Made by a program: the position numbers and the translations under genes
Assembly (NCBI GenBank): GCA_035607415.1
Contig: DATNAQ010000031.1
Span: forward strand, 62,001-126,000
DNA: 64,000 bases
DNA from: JAQBQH01 sp035607415
GTDB taxonomy: Bacteria; Myxococcota_A; Polyangia; Palsa-1104
Reading direction: 5' to 3'
Part shown: positions 18,298-27,004 of the stretch, one piece after another
How positions within the stretch are numbered: position 1 is the first letter of the stretch
Layout: each line of letters starts with the position of its first letter
Notes under the pieces: generated by a model
What the model saw: the letters and a program-made list of their open reading frames with translations, nothing else
Told to the model about the DNA's origin: nothing
Databases searched by the model: none

Positions 18298-18996
18298 TCA
18301 GTCGTTGATCGTGAGGTCGACCTTCGTGCCCGGCGCCGCCTGCGTATTGGCCGCCGGCTGCTGCCGAATCACGATCCCCGTGTCGTAATCGTCGTTCGAC
18401 CCCACGTGCAGGGTGCCCACCGCGAAGCCCGCCTTCTGCAAGAGGTCGGTCGCCGTCGACTTCGACTTGCCGATCACCGACGGCACCGCCGCCGCCGCCG
18501 GCCCGCTCGACACCTGCAGATCGACGGTCCCGTCCGGCCGCCCCTCGGCGCCCGGCACCGGGTTCTGCGCCAGCACCTGCCCCTTGGGCACCGTCGCCGA
18601 CGAGACATCGGTCACCGCGCCCGGCTTGAGCTTGAGCCCGTCGAGCGCATCACGCGCTGCGTCGGCGGTCAGGCCCACCAGCTTCGGCATGCGCACCGCC
18701 TTGGCCACCGCCGCGTGCACGTCCTCGCCTCGACGCAGCCGCGACCCTGCCAGCGGCCGCTGGTCGATGAGCGTGCCCGGCGTGGCGCGCTCGTCGGGGC
18801 GCTCCTCGTCGAGGATCAGCAGGAGGCCGCGCGGCTCGAGCAGGCCGCGCGCCTGGTCGGGTGTCAGCCCGCTCAGCGAAGGTACATCGACTGCGTGCAC
18901 CGGCAGCCGCGGGAGCACCACGAAGTGCATGCCGAGGTAGGTGGCGGTGGTGAAGCCCACCGCCAGAACGATGGTCAACGCCGCGCTTCGGCCCAT
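18298..18996 (-). CDS. Membrane-anchored protein with three PASTA domains
   Basis: A 232-residue protein with an N-terminal membrane segment (AALTIVLAVGFTTATYLGMH) and three PASTA-like repeats of ~65 residues. These start at VDVPSLSGLTPDQARGLL, VRMPKLVGLTADAARDAL and AAVPSVIGKSKSTATDLL. Each ends with the typical Q-x-P ... G-x-x-V turn (QNPVPGAEGRPDGTVDLQV; QQPAANTQAAPGTKVDL). PASTA domains bind peptidoglycan fragments or organise cell-wall enzymes. They are usually attached to a kinase or PBP, and here they stand alone. A TACGAT -10-like box lies nine bases before ATG 18996. Confidence 0.85.
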   Translation of the reverse strand: MGRSAALTIVLAVGFTTATYLGMHFVVLPRLPVHAVDVPSLSGLTPDQARGLLEPRGLLLILDEERPDERATPGTLIDQRPLAGSRLRRGEDVHAAVAKAVRMPKLVGLTADAARDALDGLKLKPGAVTDVSSATVPKGQVLAQNPVPGAEGRPDGTVDLQVSSGPAAAAVPSVIGKSKSTATDLLQKAGFAVGTLHVGSNDDYDTGIVIRQQPAANTQAAPGTKVDLTIND

Positions 18997-19019
18997 GGTG
19001 GCGACATCGTAACACCAAA

Positions 19020-19048
19020 TTGCCGACCGGGTGGCGCTCGGCTATCCT
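19020..19048 (+). promoter_or_regulatory. Leaderless-type promoter of the 3D-domain gene
   Basis: TTGCCG (19020-19025), a 17-base spacer and TATCCT (19043-19048) precede the GTG start codon at 19055 by six bases. The predicted start point is the start codon itself. Confidence 0.65.
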
Positions 19049-19054
19049 ACGATC

Positions 19055-20029
19055 GTGCGCGCTGCGTTCGCCCTGGCTTGCCTGCTGTCGTTCGCCGGGA
19101 ACGCGCGCGCCCAGGAGTCGGCGCTCGAGGCCGCGCAGATCCTCGCCGACGATGGCGCCTTCGATGCGCCCAAGGTGGCGCCGCCCGCCGCTGGCGACAA
19201 GCTCGACGCGACCAAGATCTACGGCCGCGGGCCGGACAAGCTGGCCATCGTCGGCAAGGTCAAGGAGTGCTGCGGCTACCCGATCGCCGAGAAGGAGGGC
19301 TTCCGCCTCTCCTTCTATTGGATCGCATACGAATCGGACTACGCGGCCGAGGCGTACGACACGGCGATCTACACGCGCGGCGGCTTTTACATCGGCAGCT
19401 TCCCGTCGGCGTTCGTGTTCGAGCTCAAGCTCGAAGGCTCGGGGATCCTCCGCGACGGCCGCGTCCTCAACTACGACGGCGACTGCAACTACGGCATGGG
19501 CACCTGCTTCAAGACGCTCGCGCTGGCGGAGCATCCGCTCGGCGCCGGCGTGCAGGGACGGCCGCTGGTGCCGTTCCGCTCGATCGCGGTCGACCCGCGC
19601 TTCATCCCCATCGGCGCGACGGTCTACGTGCCCGAGCTGGTCGGCGCGCTCTTGCCCGACGGCACGCGCCACGACGGCTGCCTGCGCGCCGACGACATGG
19701 GCGGCGCCATCAAGGAGCACAAGATCGACTTCTTCGTGGAGAGCTACAACAACTTCAAGTTCATCGCGGACAACCTGTGGTGGCGCATGAAGGCGACGCC
19801 GCTGCTCGAGGAGCCGCGCTGCAACTACCTCAAGATTCACGACGCGCGCGAGCGCGATAACGATCACACCGACTTCATCGCCATCCACGCCAGGTTCAAG
19901 CAGCATCGGATGGCGGAGAAGCTGGCGCTGCGCAAGACGGCGCGCAATCGCGCCTTGGCCAAGGCGTGGCTGGCGCACCACTCGGGCGCGGCCACCAAGG
20001 GCCACACGCCGCTCGCCCGCAAGAAATGA
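19055..20029 (+). CDS. Secreted 3D (Asp-Asp-Asp) domain protein, cell-wall related
   Basis: A 324-residue protein with a signal peptide (MRAAFALACLLSFAGNARAQ). The C-terminal half holds the 3D fold found in MltA and related lytic enzymes. Its three conserved aspartates sit in FRSIAVDPRFIPIGATVYVP, GCLRADDMGGAI and HKIDFFVESY. These double-psi barrels cleave or bind peptidoglycan. The 3D segment is preceded by about 120 residues without an assignment. GTG 19055 is chosen because of the promoter and the signal peptide; a GTG at 19031 lies upstream of the -10 box. The stop overlaps the next ATG (ATGA). Confidence 0.8.
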   Translation: MRAAFALACLLSFAGNARAQESALEAAQILADDGAFDAPKVAPPAAGDKLDATKIYGRGPDKLAIVGKVKECCGYPIAEKEGFRLSFYWIAYESDYAAEAYDTAIYTRGGFYIGSFPSAFVFELKLEGSGILRDGRVLNYDGDCNYGMGTCFKTLALAEHPLGAGVQGRPLVPFRSIAVDPRFIPIGATVYVPELVGALLPDGTRHDGCLRADDMGGAIKEHKIDFFVESYNNFKFIADNLWWRMKATPLLEEPRCNYLKIHDARERDNDHTDFIAIHARFKQHRMAEKLALRKTARNRALAKAWLAHHSGAATKGHTPLARKK

Positions 20030-20472
20030 ACGTCGACGATCTGGCGTTGGCGCTTGGCGTCGGCTCCGCGCGTGGTGCGCGGGCGTTGGCGCGATCGGTC
20101 CCGGTCACCGGCAGCGGCAAGCGGCAGGTGGTCGCGCTCGGCGAAGCGGTGGCGCGCGCGATCGAGCAGGCGGGGCACGTCGCGGTGCGCGCGCGGCTGG
20201 AGCGCGGGCGGTTGGCGCTCGAGGATGCGTCGGCGGATGCGTTGTGCACGTCGGGGCTGCCGGATCTATCGGTGGCGCCGCAGCTGATCAAGGAGTGCGC
20301 GCGCGTGGTGCGGGACGGCGGCAGCGTGAGCGTGGCCACGGCGGCGGGGATCGTGGGGCGCGGGCCGGAGCGGCACGTGCTGACGGCGATGTTCATGCAC
20401 GCCGGGCTGGTCGGGATCACGCAGCAGCTGTCGCGCGGCACGGCGATCACGAGCGGTCGCGTCCGGCGCTGA
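20026..20472 (+). CDS. Small protein resembling the C-terminal half of a class I methyltransferase
   Basis: A 148-residue protein coupled to the 3D-domain gene by ATGA. The stretch ADALCTSGLPDL followed by LIKECARVVRDGGSVSVATA resembles the motif after the SAM site in Methyltransf_11 proteins (D-A-x-x-x ... L-x-E-x-x-R-V-x-x-x-G-G). The glycine-rich SAM loop (motif I) is not seen before it. It may therefore be degenerate, use a divergent loop, or only look like a methyltransferase. It shares one base with the following gene (TGATG). Function uncertain. Confidence 0.55.
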   Translation: MNVDDLALALGVGSARGARALARSVPVTGSGKRQVVALGEAVARAIEQAGHVAVRARLERGRLALEDASADALCTSGLPDLSVAPQLIKECARVVRDGGSVSVATAAGIVGRGPERHVLTAMFMHAGLVGITQQLSRGTAITSGRVRR

Positions 20473-20978
20473 TGCTGCGCGCGTTCGGTTCCGAGCCGTC
20501 GAAGCTCCTGTCTCCCGAGCCCGACGCGATCGCCGAGCTGCGCGCGCTGTTGTCGGGCGGCGCCGATCGCGCGTGGCGTATCGAGGCGTCGGTCCTGTTG
20601 TCCGGCCCGTGGCGCGATCAGGTGATCGCCGCCGCCGCCATCGCAATCGGCGGCGCGGACGAAGCGTTGTGCGCATCGTTGTGGGACGCGATCGACGGCA
20701 CCAGCTGGGTCGTCCCGCAGCTCGTCGCCGCGGCGCTGCTCGCCGATCCGTCGTTCGAGCCGCGCGCCGCCGATCGGCTCGGCTCGCCGATGCGCCGCCC
20801 GCCGAAGACGATCGGCGCGCTCGTCCGCGCCTACAACCGCTGCCCCGCGCGCCGCATGCCGGTCATCGCGCAGCTCGGCGTGCACGACCGCACGATGGCG
20901 ACCGAAGAGGCACGCATCGGCATACGCGGCGTCGACGCCTGGCTCGACTATTTCTCCGGCAGCTCGCGCGCCAGCTGA
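20472..20978 (+). CDS. Protein of unknown function
   Basis: A 168-residue protein, Ala/Arg/Leu-rich and probably all-helical, with no signal peptide or membrane segment. It starts at the ATG overlapping the previous stop (TGATG). The C-terminal part (RMPVIAQLGVHDRTMATEEA) has no motif I recognise. The 3' end overlaps the convergent HD-domain gene by 31 bases. The coupling to the two upstream genes is the main evidence that it is real. Confidence 0.55.
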   Translation: MLRAFGSEPSKLLSPEPDAIAELRALLSGGADRAWRIEASVLLSGPWRDQVIAAAAIAIGGADEALCASLWDAIDGTSWVVPQLVAAALLADPSFEPRAADRLGSPMRRPPKTIGALVRAYNRCPARRMPVIAQLGVHDRTMATEEARIGIRGVDAWLDYFSGSSRAS

Positions 20979-21622
20979 TCGAGGAACGCACGCATGAAGG
21001 TCACGCGCTCGGCCGCGATCGCGCGCGCCGTCGCGGTGTGCAGCCCATCACCGATGCGCAACAGCTTGCGATAGAAGTGATCGATGCCCCACTGCTTGTC
21101 GTCGGGCGCGCGCGAGCGGCAGAACGGATCTTCGGGCGCATAGAACGGCCGCTTCATGTCGGCCGAGGTCGCGAAGCAGCGCGCGATCCCGATGGCGCCG
21201 ATGGCGTCGAGCCGATCGGCGTCCTGCAGCACCTTGCCTTCGAGCGTCTCGGGCACGATCCCGCGCGAGAACGAGTGCACGCGAATGCAGTAGGCCACGC
21301 GCTCGATGAACGGCGCGTCGTACCCGTGCTCGCGCAGCATCGCGATCGCGTGCTCGGCGCAGACGTCGCCCGAGCGCGCCGAGTCGGGATGATTCTTCGG
21401 ATGATTGAACAGCTCGTGCAACAGCGCCGCGGTCTCGCAGACCGCCACGTCCGCGCCTTCGGCCGCCGCGATCCGCCGCGCGCTGGCCATCACGCGCTCG
21501 ACGTGCAGCGCATCGTGTGCCGGCTCGACGCCGTCGAGCCGCGCCAGCGCCGCCGCGCGCAACCGCTCGAACCGACCGTCCCGCTCGAACCGACCGTCCG
21601 CCTCGATCCGCTCGTCAAGCAT
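20948..21622 (-). CDS. HD-domain phosphohydrolase (YedJ-like)
   Basis: A 224-residue HD-superfamily protein. Metal-binding motifs appear in order: H in HDALHVERVMASARRI, the HE pair in ETAALLHELFNHP, and D in GKVLQDADRLDAIGAIG. This is the layout of the YedJ group of uncharacterised phosphohydrolases, which act on nucleotides or phosphorylated small molecules in the cytoplasm. An 18-base tandem repeat (21563-21598) near the start encodes a doubled RFERDG-like segment. It follows the two metallo-hydrolase genes by 19 bases, so the three probably form an operon. ATG 21622. Confidence 0.82.
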   Translation of the reverse strand: MLDERIEADGRFERDGRFERLRAAALARLDGVEPAHDALHVERVMASARRIAAAEGADVAVCETAALLHELFNHPKNHPDSARSGDVCAEHAIAMLREHGYDAPFIERVAYCIRVHSFSRGIVPETLEGKVLQDADRLDAIGAIGIARCFATSADMKRPFYAPEDPFCRSRAPDDKQWGIDHFYRKLLRIGDGLHTATARAIAAERVTFMRAFLDQLARELPEK

Positions 21623-21641
21623 CGCGCGCGAGCGTCGGCGA

Positions 21642-22502
21642 TCACACCGTCAGCGTCAAGCCTTCGCGCGCCGCCACGAGCTCGATCTTGTTGCCGCCGA
21701 GCTCGTCGAGCAGCCGCCGCGTCCGTTCGCCGAGCGCGTCGACGACGTCGTCCGAGTAGTCCTGGTCGTAGTGGAACATGACCAGCTTCTTCACCTCGGC
21801 TTCGACCGCCGCCTGCGCCGCGTCCGCGATCGACGAGAACCCGCGCGCCATCCGCAGCGCGCGATCTTCAGGCGAGTACGTGCAGTCGTGAATGAGCACG
21901 TCGGCGCCGTGATAGAGCGCACGCACGTCCGCGCTCGGTCCGCCCGCCGGATAGCCCGCGTCGCTCGCATACACGAGCGAGCGCCCGTCTTCCTCGAAGC
22001 GATAGGCCAGCGCCTGCGTCGCCCCGTGCGGATTGAGCCGCGCCGCCACGCGCACGCCGGCGCACTCGAAGCTCGGGTCCTTCGCCGCGCCGTCGACCGC
22101 GACGACCTCGATGATCGCGCCGAGATTGCGCATCGTGTACAGCGGCGAAAAATGAGGGTTCATCTGGCCTTCGAGGATCCCCTCGAGCATCGACGACGAA
22201 CGCCCCGGCCCGTGCACGGTGAACTTGTTGCCGGGCACGAACACCGGCGCGAAGAACGGGAAGCCTTGGATGTGATCCCAGTGCGCGTGCGACAGGAAGA
22301 TGAGCGCATCCCCGGCGCCCTTGCCGAACGAGTCGGCCATGAGCTTGCGCCCGAGCGGGATCGCGCCGGTGCCGACATCGATCATTAATAGAGTTCCGGT
22401 GCGCGTGCGCAGCTCGACGCAGGAGGTGTTGCCACCGTAGCGGTTCATCTCGGGCCCCGGCGCGGGCACCGAGCCGCGCACGCCCCAGAAGGTGGCCTGC
22501 AT
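21642..22502 (-). CDS. Metallo-beta-lactamase-fold hydrolase (paralogue 1)
   Basis: A 286-residue MBL-fold protein close to its upstream neighbour. It opens with TFWGVRGSVPAPGPEMNRYG and GNTSCVELR and has the metal motif SHAHWDHIQGFPFFAP. Later ligands lie in YASDAGYP, LIHDCTYSP and MFHYDQDYSD. The family resembles the PhnP/cyclic phosphodiesterase-like hydrolases of COG1235; the substrate is unknown. The start is ATG 22502, one base overlapping the upstream stop, with a GTG three bases before as an alternative. It differs from its neighbour mainly in the C-terminal third. Confidence 0.83.
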   Translation of the reverse strand: MQATFWGVRGSVPAPGPEMNRYGGNTSCVELRTRTGTLLMIDVGTGAIPLGRKLMADSFGKGAGDALIFLSHAHWDHIQGFPFFAPVFVPGNKFTVHGPGRSSSMLEGILEGQMNPHFSPLYTMRNLGAIIEVVAVDGAAKDPSFECAGVRVAARLNPHGATQALAYRFEEDGRSLVYASDAGYPAGGPSADVRALYHGADVLIHDCTYSPEDRALRMARGFSSIADAAQAAVEAEVKKLVMFHYDQDYSDDVVDALGERTRRLLDELGGNKIELVAAREGLTLTV

Positions 22503-23428
22503 CACTTCGCTCCGTTGCCGACCGCGAGCTCCATGCCCTCGGCCGCGGCGACGAGGTCGAGGTCAGGAGTCTGCTTGCGGTGATAGGCAAGCAGCTCGTC
22601 GATCTGATCGTCCGTGCGCTCGGGCGCGTGATGAAAGAGCACGACCGACTTCGCGCCGGCGGCGCGCGAAATCTCGATCGCGTCCTCCGGACACGAATGT
22701 CCCCAGTGCGGCTTGGCCGCGTACTCGTCGGGCGTGAACTGCGTGTCGTAAATGACGAGGTCTGCGCCCTCGCACAGCCGCACCACGCCGTCACGCATCG
22801 CGCGAAGCTTGGCCGCGTCTTCGGGCTTCATCGGATCGCCCGGCTTCGGCGGCTGGCGGATGTACTCCTGCTCGATGAGGATGTCGCGGAACGGCGCCGT
22901 GTCGGTCACGTAGCAGACCGAGCCGCCGTCGCAGTCGAGCCGGTACGCCATCGCGATCCACGGATGATTGAGCCGCGTGCACGACACCTTGACCGGCCCG
23001 ATCTCGAAGCGCGCGCCTTCGACGAGCTCACGGAAGGCGACGTCCGCCTGCACGTTGTCGAACGGCACCGGGAAGTACGGCGAGTCGGTCTGCGATGCGA
23101 ACACGGCGCGCAGGTGCGTGTCGTCGCGTTGGCGCGCGTACACGAAGAACTTGTTCCCGCGCGTGTACATCGGCGCGAAGAACGGCAGGCCCTGGATGTG
23201 ATCCCAGTGCGTGTGGCTGACGAGCAGGTGCGACGTGCCGGCGCCTTCGCCGAACGTCCCCTGCATCATGTCCTTGCCGAGCTTTCTGAGGCCGGTGCCG
23301 GCGTCGATGATGATGTGCGTGCCCGCTTCGGTGCGAACTTCGACGCACGACGTGTTGCCGCCATAACGGTTCGTATCCGGACCGGGCACCGGATAGGAGC
23401 CGCGCACCCCCCAAAAGCGGACCTTCAC
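22502..23428 (-). CDS. Metallo-beta-lactamase-fold hydrolase (paralogue 2)
   Basis: A 308-residue MBL-fold protein with RFWGVRGSYPVPGPDTNRYG, GNTSCVEVR and the metal motif SHTHWDHIQGLPFFAP. Further ligands are in YVTDTAPF, LVIYDTQFTPDEYA, WGHSCPEDAIE and LFHHAPERTDDQID. It is clearly a duplicate of paralogue 1 and precedes it in the operon. It is longer by a ~20-residue charged insert (RQPPKPGDPMKPEDAAKLRA). Cytoplasmic, hydrolysing an unidentified ester. The GTG start at 23428 is fixed by a promoter six bases upstream. Confidence 0.85.
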   Translation of the reverse strand: MKVRFWGVRGSYPVPGPDTNRYGGNTSCVEVRTEAGTHIIIDAGTGLRKLGKDMMQGTFGEGAGTSHLLVSHTHWDHIQGLPFFAPMYTRGNKFFVYARQRDDTHLRAVFASQTDSPYFPVPFDNVQADVAFRELVEGARFEIGPVKVSCTRLNHPWIAMAYRLDCDGGSVCYVTDTAPFRDILIEQEYIRQPPKPGDPMKPEDAAKLRAMRDGVVRLCEGADLVIYDTQFTPDEYAAKPHWGHSCPEDAIEISRAAGAKSVVLFHHAPERTDDQIDELLAYHRKQTPDLDLVAAAEGMELAVGNGAK

Positions 23429-23434
23429 TGGTCG

Positions 23435-23463
23435 ACGATAACACGCCGCAACGTCAAGGTCTA
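23435..23463 (-). promoter_or_regulatory. Leaderless-type promoter of the MBL-HD operon
   Basis: On the minus strand TAGACC (23463-23458), a 17-base spacer and TATCGT (23440-23435) end six bases before GTG 23428. The -35 box overlaps the stop codon region of the lipoprotein gene at 23461. Confidence 0.5.
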
Positions 23464-24483
23464 CGGGCTGCGCGCCGCTGCGACGGCGTCGCGCGCGCCC
23501 GAGCGCGCGATGTACAAGAGCAGCGCGCCGTCGCGGTACGGCGTTTCGGCCGGTGCGTGCGTCGCGTTCTTGAGCGGTAGGATCGGCGCGGCCGCGATCT
23601 CGAAGCGATCACCAGAGTAGGAGCTCGCGAAGCCGCACGTGCTGATCGACTCCTGCGCCGGCGTCGGCGCCGTGACGGCGGTGAAGTACAGATCGTGGCG
23701 CACGCGCCCCGCCGGCGTCTTGTCGGCGCGCGCCGTGAAGCGGCCGATCGACAGCGCCCACGGCGGCGTCTTCAACATCGGATCGCGCTCGGGCGTGCCG
23801 GGATCGCCGTCGAGCCGCGTCCACGTCGTCGCGCGTCCGGCGACCACGTCGTCCCACGGCGCCTCGGCCGCCCAGACCGCGCCTTGCGCGAGATAATAGA
23901 CGCGCACGCGATCGTCGAGCCGCACCACCGCCGGCGAGGCGAGCTCGGTCCCCTCCTCGGCATCGTTGGCGATGAGCGCCGGACCCGGCGCCTTGGTCCA
24001 GTTGTGACCGAGTGTGATCGCCGCCGCCGTGGCCCAGCCGATGGCGCCACCGCCCGAGTAGAAGATCACCCAGATACCGTTCGGCACGACCGGATCGCCG
24101 GCGATGAGCGACGCGCCCGAAACCGCGCCCGCCTCCCACGACTGATCGGGCAGGATCGCCTGCACCAGCGGCAAGAAGCCGTGCTCGAGCGCGAACGAAT
24201 CGGCGTGCTCGATGTCGGTGACGTTGCTGCGACGTGCGGTCACCCACATCGCCATCTGCTCGCCCCAGTCGACCACCCACGGATCGTCGAGATCGGCGGT
24301 GTTGTCGGAGAGCACGAACGGCGGGTTGATCATGTCGAGCGACGGATCGGGCTCGAGCGGCGTGAACGGCCCCGCGCCCGACACCGGCAGATGCGACGCG
24401 CCGCCACCCGAGTCGCCGGTGGCGCCGCAGCCCGCCGCGGCCGCGATCATCAACAGCGCGATCGCAAAGGATGGGCGCCGCAT
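23461..24483 (-). CDS. Lipoprotein of unknown function, possible beta-propeller
   Basis: A 340-residue protein with a lipoprotein signal (MRRPSFAIALLMIAAAAGCG, lipidated C19). The mature part has repeated short Trp/Asp motifs (WGEQMAMWVTARRS, GIWVIFYSGGGAIGWA, RVRVYYLAQGAVWAAEAP, GALLLYIARSG) at roughly regular spacing. This suggests a five-bladed propeller like glycosidase-43-type folds, but I cannot confirm the fold or any active site. It shares one base with the upstream porin stop (TGATG) and ends the dtd-porin operon. Probably surface or periplasmic. Confidence 0.65.
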   Translation of the reverse strand: MRRPSFAIALLMIAAAAGCGATGDSGGGASHLPVSGAGPFTPLEPDPSLDMINPPFVLSDNTADLDDPWVVDWGEQMAMWVTARRSNVTDIEHADSFALEHGFLPLVQAILPDQSWEAGAVSGASLIAGDPVVPNGIWVIFYSGGGAIGWATAAAITLGHNWTKAPGPALIANDAEEGTELASPAVVRLDDRVRVYYLAQGAVWAAEAPWDDVVAGRATTWTRLDGDPGTPERDPMLKTPPWALSIGRFTARADKTPAGRVRHDLYFTAVTAPTPAQESISTCGFASSYSGDRFEIAAAPILPLKNATHAPAETPYRDGALLLYIARSGARDAVAAARSP

Positions 24484-25817
24484 CAGAACCGCGTCCGCAG
24501 CATGATCCCGATCTGCACGATCACCCCGTCGGCTACGAAGTCCCCGACTGGATCGAGCGGATCGATCTTGTGGTTGAAGCGCGGCGGCAGATAGGTCGCC
24601 GCGAAGTGCGCGTCGATCGCCAGCGGCCGCGGCAAGATCGACGTCACATTGGTGAGCTCGAGCCCGGCGCCGACGGCGAACGTGTGCTTGTCGGAATCGG
24701 CGAAGCTCGACTCGCCGACCTGCTCCGGCACCGGCGTCGGCTCGTACGAATAGCCGCCGCGCAGATCGATCGCCATCTTCGGCCACTGCCACGCGCGCCA
24801 CTCGATCCCCGCGCGCGGGATCACGATGTCGTGAAATCCGGAAGACGGATACGAGCGCGGCGGCGGCAAGTTCACCTTGTCGTTGTACACGCCGATGTCG
24901 AGCCCCAGCGTCAGGTTCGCCGCCGGCACCGGAAATTCGCTCCAGCGCGCGAACGTCACATCGAAGGTGACCAGGATGGTGCGCTTCAGCCGCAGCGCCG
25001 CTCCACCGGTGAGCTGCCACGGCTGAAACAGATCCATCGACACCGAGTGCACCGCGAGATAACCGTTCTCGACGACCGGCGGCAGCCCGGGATTGCCGAT
25101 GTTGCCATCGATGCGGAACTGCTGATCGAGCTTGAGCACGAACGAGTGGCGATAGCTGGCGCCGATGCTGAGCCACGGCGTCGGCTCCCACAGGATGCCC
25201 GCCTGCGGATAGCGCACGGCCTGCAGATCCACGTCGATCTTGCTGACGAGCGAGCTCGCATCGGGATCGCTGACGGCGACCGAGCCCTTCAGGAACAGCT
25301 GCCCGGCGGTGCGCGACATGAACGTCAAACCGCCGCCGATGTAGAGACCGGGGATGATCTGGATCGCCAGGTTCGCCGCGAGATACAGCCGCTGCGGCCG
25401 ATTGTCGAACATCACGAAGCGCGGCTGATCGAACGGCAGCGAGCGCACGCGCGTCAGCCGCTGATCGGGCAGCCACAAGCTGGCGCCGAAGGCGAAGCGG
25501 AACGGCCCGATGTGACCGGGCGCCACCAGCCCGATGAGAAACCCGCGCGAGGCGTCGACGCCGATGTCGCGGCCGTTCATCCGCAAGATCGGCTCCGCGT
25601 AGCGATAGCCGATGTCGATGCGCAGGTCATGGCCGTGCACCAGACCCGCCGGGTTGTAGTAGTTCGCCGACGAATCCTCGCTCGCCGCCGTGGCCGCGCC
25701 GCCCATCGCCGCCGCGCGCGAGCCGTAGCCGAACGCATCGATCGGGTTGGCGCGCGCGTTCGCCGCGCCGAGCGCGATCGCAATCACCATCGCCGCGCAA
25801 AGCCGCGCGCGGCTCAC
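24483..25817 (-). CDS. FadL/OmpP1-like outer-membrane protein (copy 2)
   Basis: A 444-residue protein with a signal peptide (ending GAANARA) followed by the FadL-type start NPIDAFGYGSRAAAMGGA and SSANYYNPAGL (the N-P-A-G-L signature). Alternating beta-strands run to the C-terminal Phe (IMLRTRF), the usual Omp assembly signal. FadL-family barrels carry hydrophobic compounds across the outer membrane. The GTG start at 25817 overlaps the stop of copy 1 (GTGA). The two copies are distant paralogues translated in tandem. Confidence 0.85.
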   Translation of the reverse strand: MSRARLCAAMVIAIALGAANARANPIDAFGYGSRAAAMGGAATAASEDSSANYYNPAGLVHGHDLRIDIGYRYAEPILRMNGRDIGVDASRGFLIGLVAPGHIGPFRFAFGASLWLPDQRLTRVRSLPFDQPRFVMFDNRPQRLYLAANLAIQIIPGLYIGGGLTFMSRTAGQLFLKGSVAVSDPDASSLVSKIDVDLQAVRYPQAGILWEPTPWLSIGASYRHSFVLKLDQQFRIDGNIGNPGLPPVVENGYLAVHSVSMDLFQPWQLTGGAALRLKRTILVTFDVTFARWSEFPVPAANLTLGLDIGVYNDKVNLPPPRSYPSSGFHDIVIPRAGIEWRAWQWPKMAIDLRGGYSYEPTPVPEQVGESSFADSDKHTFAVGAGLELTNVTSILPRPLAIDAHFAATYLPPRFNHKIDPLDPVGDFVADGVIVQIGIMLRTRF

Positions 25818-27004
25818 AGATCGACTCCGATGCTGAAGCCGAGCGACGCGAAGTCGCCGCTCACGTGCTCGTTGGCCTGTGCGTGGTGCCACTGCACGAA
25901 CGCGTCGACCTGCAGCGTCGTGTAGCGGCTCGTCCAGGTCAGCCCGGCGCCGAACGTGAGCACGTGCCGATTGGCGTCGAGCAGCACCGGCCCGCGCGCG
26001 CCGGTCGGCTCGTAGTAGTAGCCGGCCCGTCCCGACAACGCGAGGTGCAACCAGCGCCGCGTCGCCTCGGCCGCGATGCGCGGCACCGCCGTGTCGACGA
26101 AGCCGGGCGCCGGCTGCGGCGGTGTGCCGAGCGTGGCGTTCTCGGTCGGCAGCCCGAACGCCGACCAATGCTTCCACGTCACGCCGGCATCGATCGTCAG
26201 CCAGCGCAGCGGCCGAAACGCGCCCTCGACCGCCGCCTGCATCGGATCGAATTGCGCCACGCCCGCGATGCGCAACGTCGGAATCGTGAGCGGCAAGTAC
26301 GAGCCGAGGCTGTTGGTGATCTCGATGTCGTAGGTCGACTTCGACTCGCCGCGGAACACCGCGCCGAGCGTCAGCCAGCGGAATGTGCGCACCCGCGCGC
26401 CGATGATCGGCGCCAAGCTCGTCGTCAGCTGCTCCTCGGCAACCGTCGTGATGCGCCCGCCCACCGGCGCGATCTGGATGTTGCCAACCAACGCCGCCAG
26501 CGCCAGCACGCCCACGCCGACGTCGACGCGCTCGTGCACGCGCACGCCGGCCGCCACGAGCACCGAAACGACCTGCGTGCGGTTGTCGAGCAGCGCCAGC
26601 CGCGGCTCGTCGGGAAACGGCGAACGTGCGCGGTTGATCACGCCGAACGGAAAGTAGAACCCGAGCCCGAGCGCGATGCGATCGCGCAAGATGCCGCCGA
26701 ATGGGATCGGAATGTCCGCGCCGAGAACGAGCCCGTCGGTCTTGTCGACCGGCCGGTGCATCCCGTCCATGTCGAGCGCGTAGCCCGCGTGTACGTAGCC
26801 GAGCGTCAATCGCCGGTTGGTCGGCCCCACGAGCCCTGCCGGATTCGTGTAGGTCGCGTCGTATCCCTCGGCGTCGGCCACGCCGGTGCCGGCCATGGCC
26901 GGACTGCGCGCGCCCATGCCGAACATCTCCGGCTCGGAGGCGCGCGTCGCCGGCGCCGCCGCCAGCACGCACGCGATCGCGGCCGCGAAAATGACGCGCG
27001 TCAA
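25814..27004 (-). CDS. FadL/OmpP1-like outer-membrane protein (copy 1)
   Basis: A 396-residue protein with a signal peptide (VIFAAAIACVLAAAPATRAS), then EMFGMGARSPAMAGTGVADA and YDATYTNPAGLVG, the FadL-family N-terminal hatch and N-P-A-G-L motif. The body alternates aromatic and polar residues as in an outer-membrane barrel and ends GFSIGVDL. It should transport a hydrophobic ligand. The only suitable start is TTG 27004, which forms a TTGA overlap with dtd. A TTG start made usable by re-initiation is likely. Confidence 0.83.
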   Translation of the reverse strand: MTRVIFAAAIACVLAAAPATRASEPEMFGMGARSPAMAGTGVADAEGYDATYTNPAGLVGPTNRRLTLGYVHAGYALDMDGMHRPVDKTDGLVLGADIPIPFGGILRDRIALGLGFYFPFGVINRARSPFPDEPRLALLDNRTQVVSVLVAAGVRVHERVDVGVGVLALAALVGNIQIAPVGGRITTVAEEQLTTSLAPIIGARVRTFRWLTLGAVFRGESKSTYDIEITNSLGSYLPLTIPTLRIAGVAQFDPMQAAVEGAFRPLRWLTIDAGVTWKHWSAFGLPTENATLGTPPQPAPGFVDTAVPRIAAEATRRWLHLALSGRAGYYYEPTGARGPVLLDANRHVLTFGAGLTWTSRYTTLQVDAFVQWHHAQANEHVSGDFASLGFSIGVDL

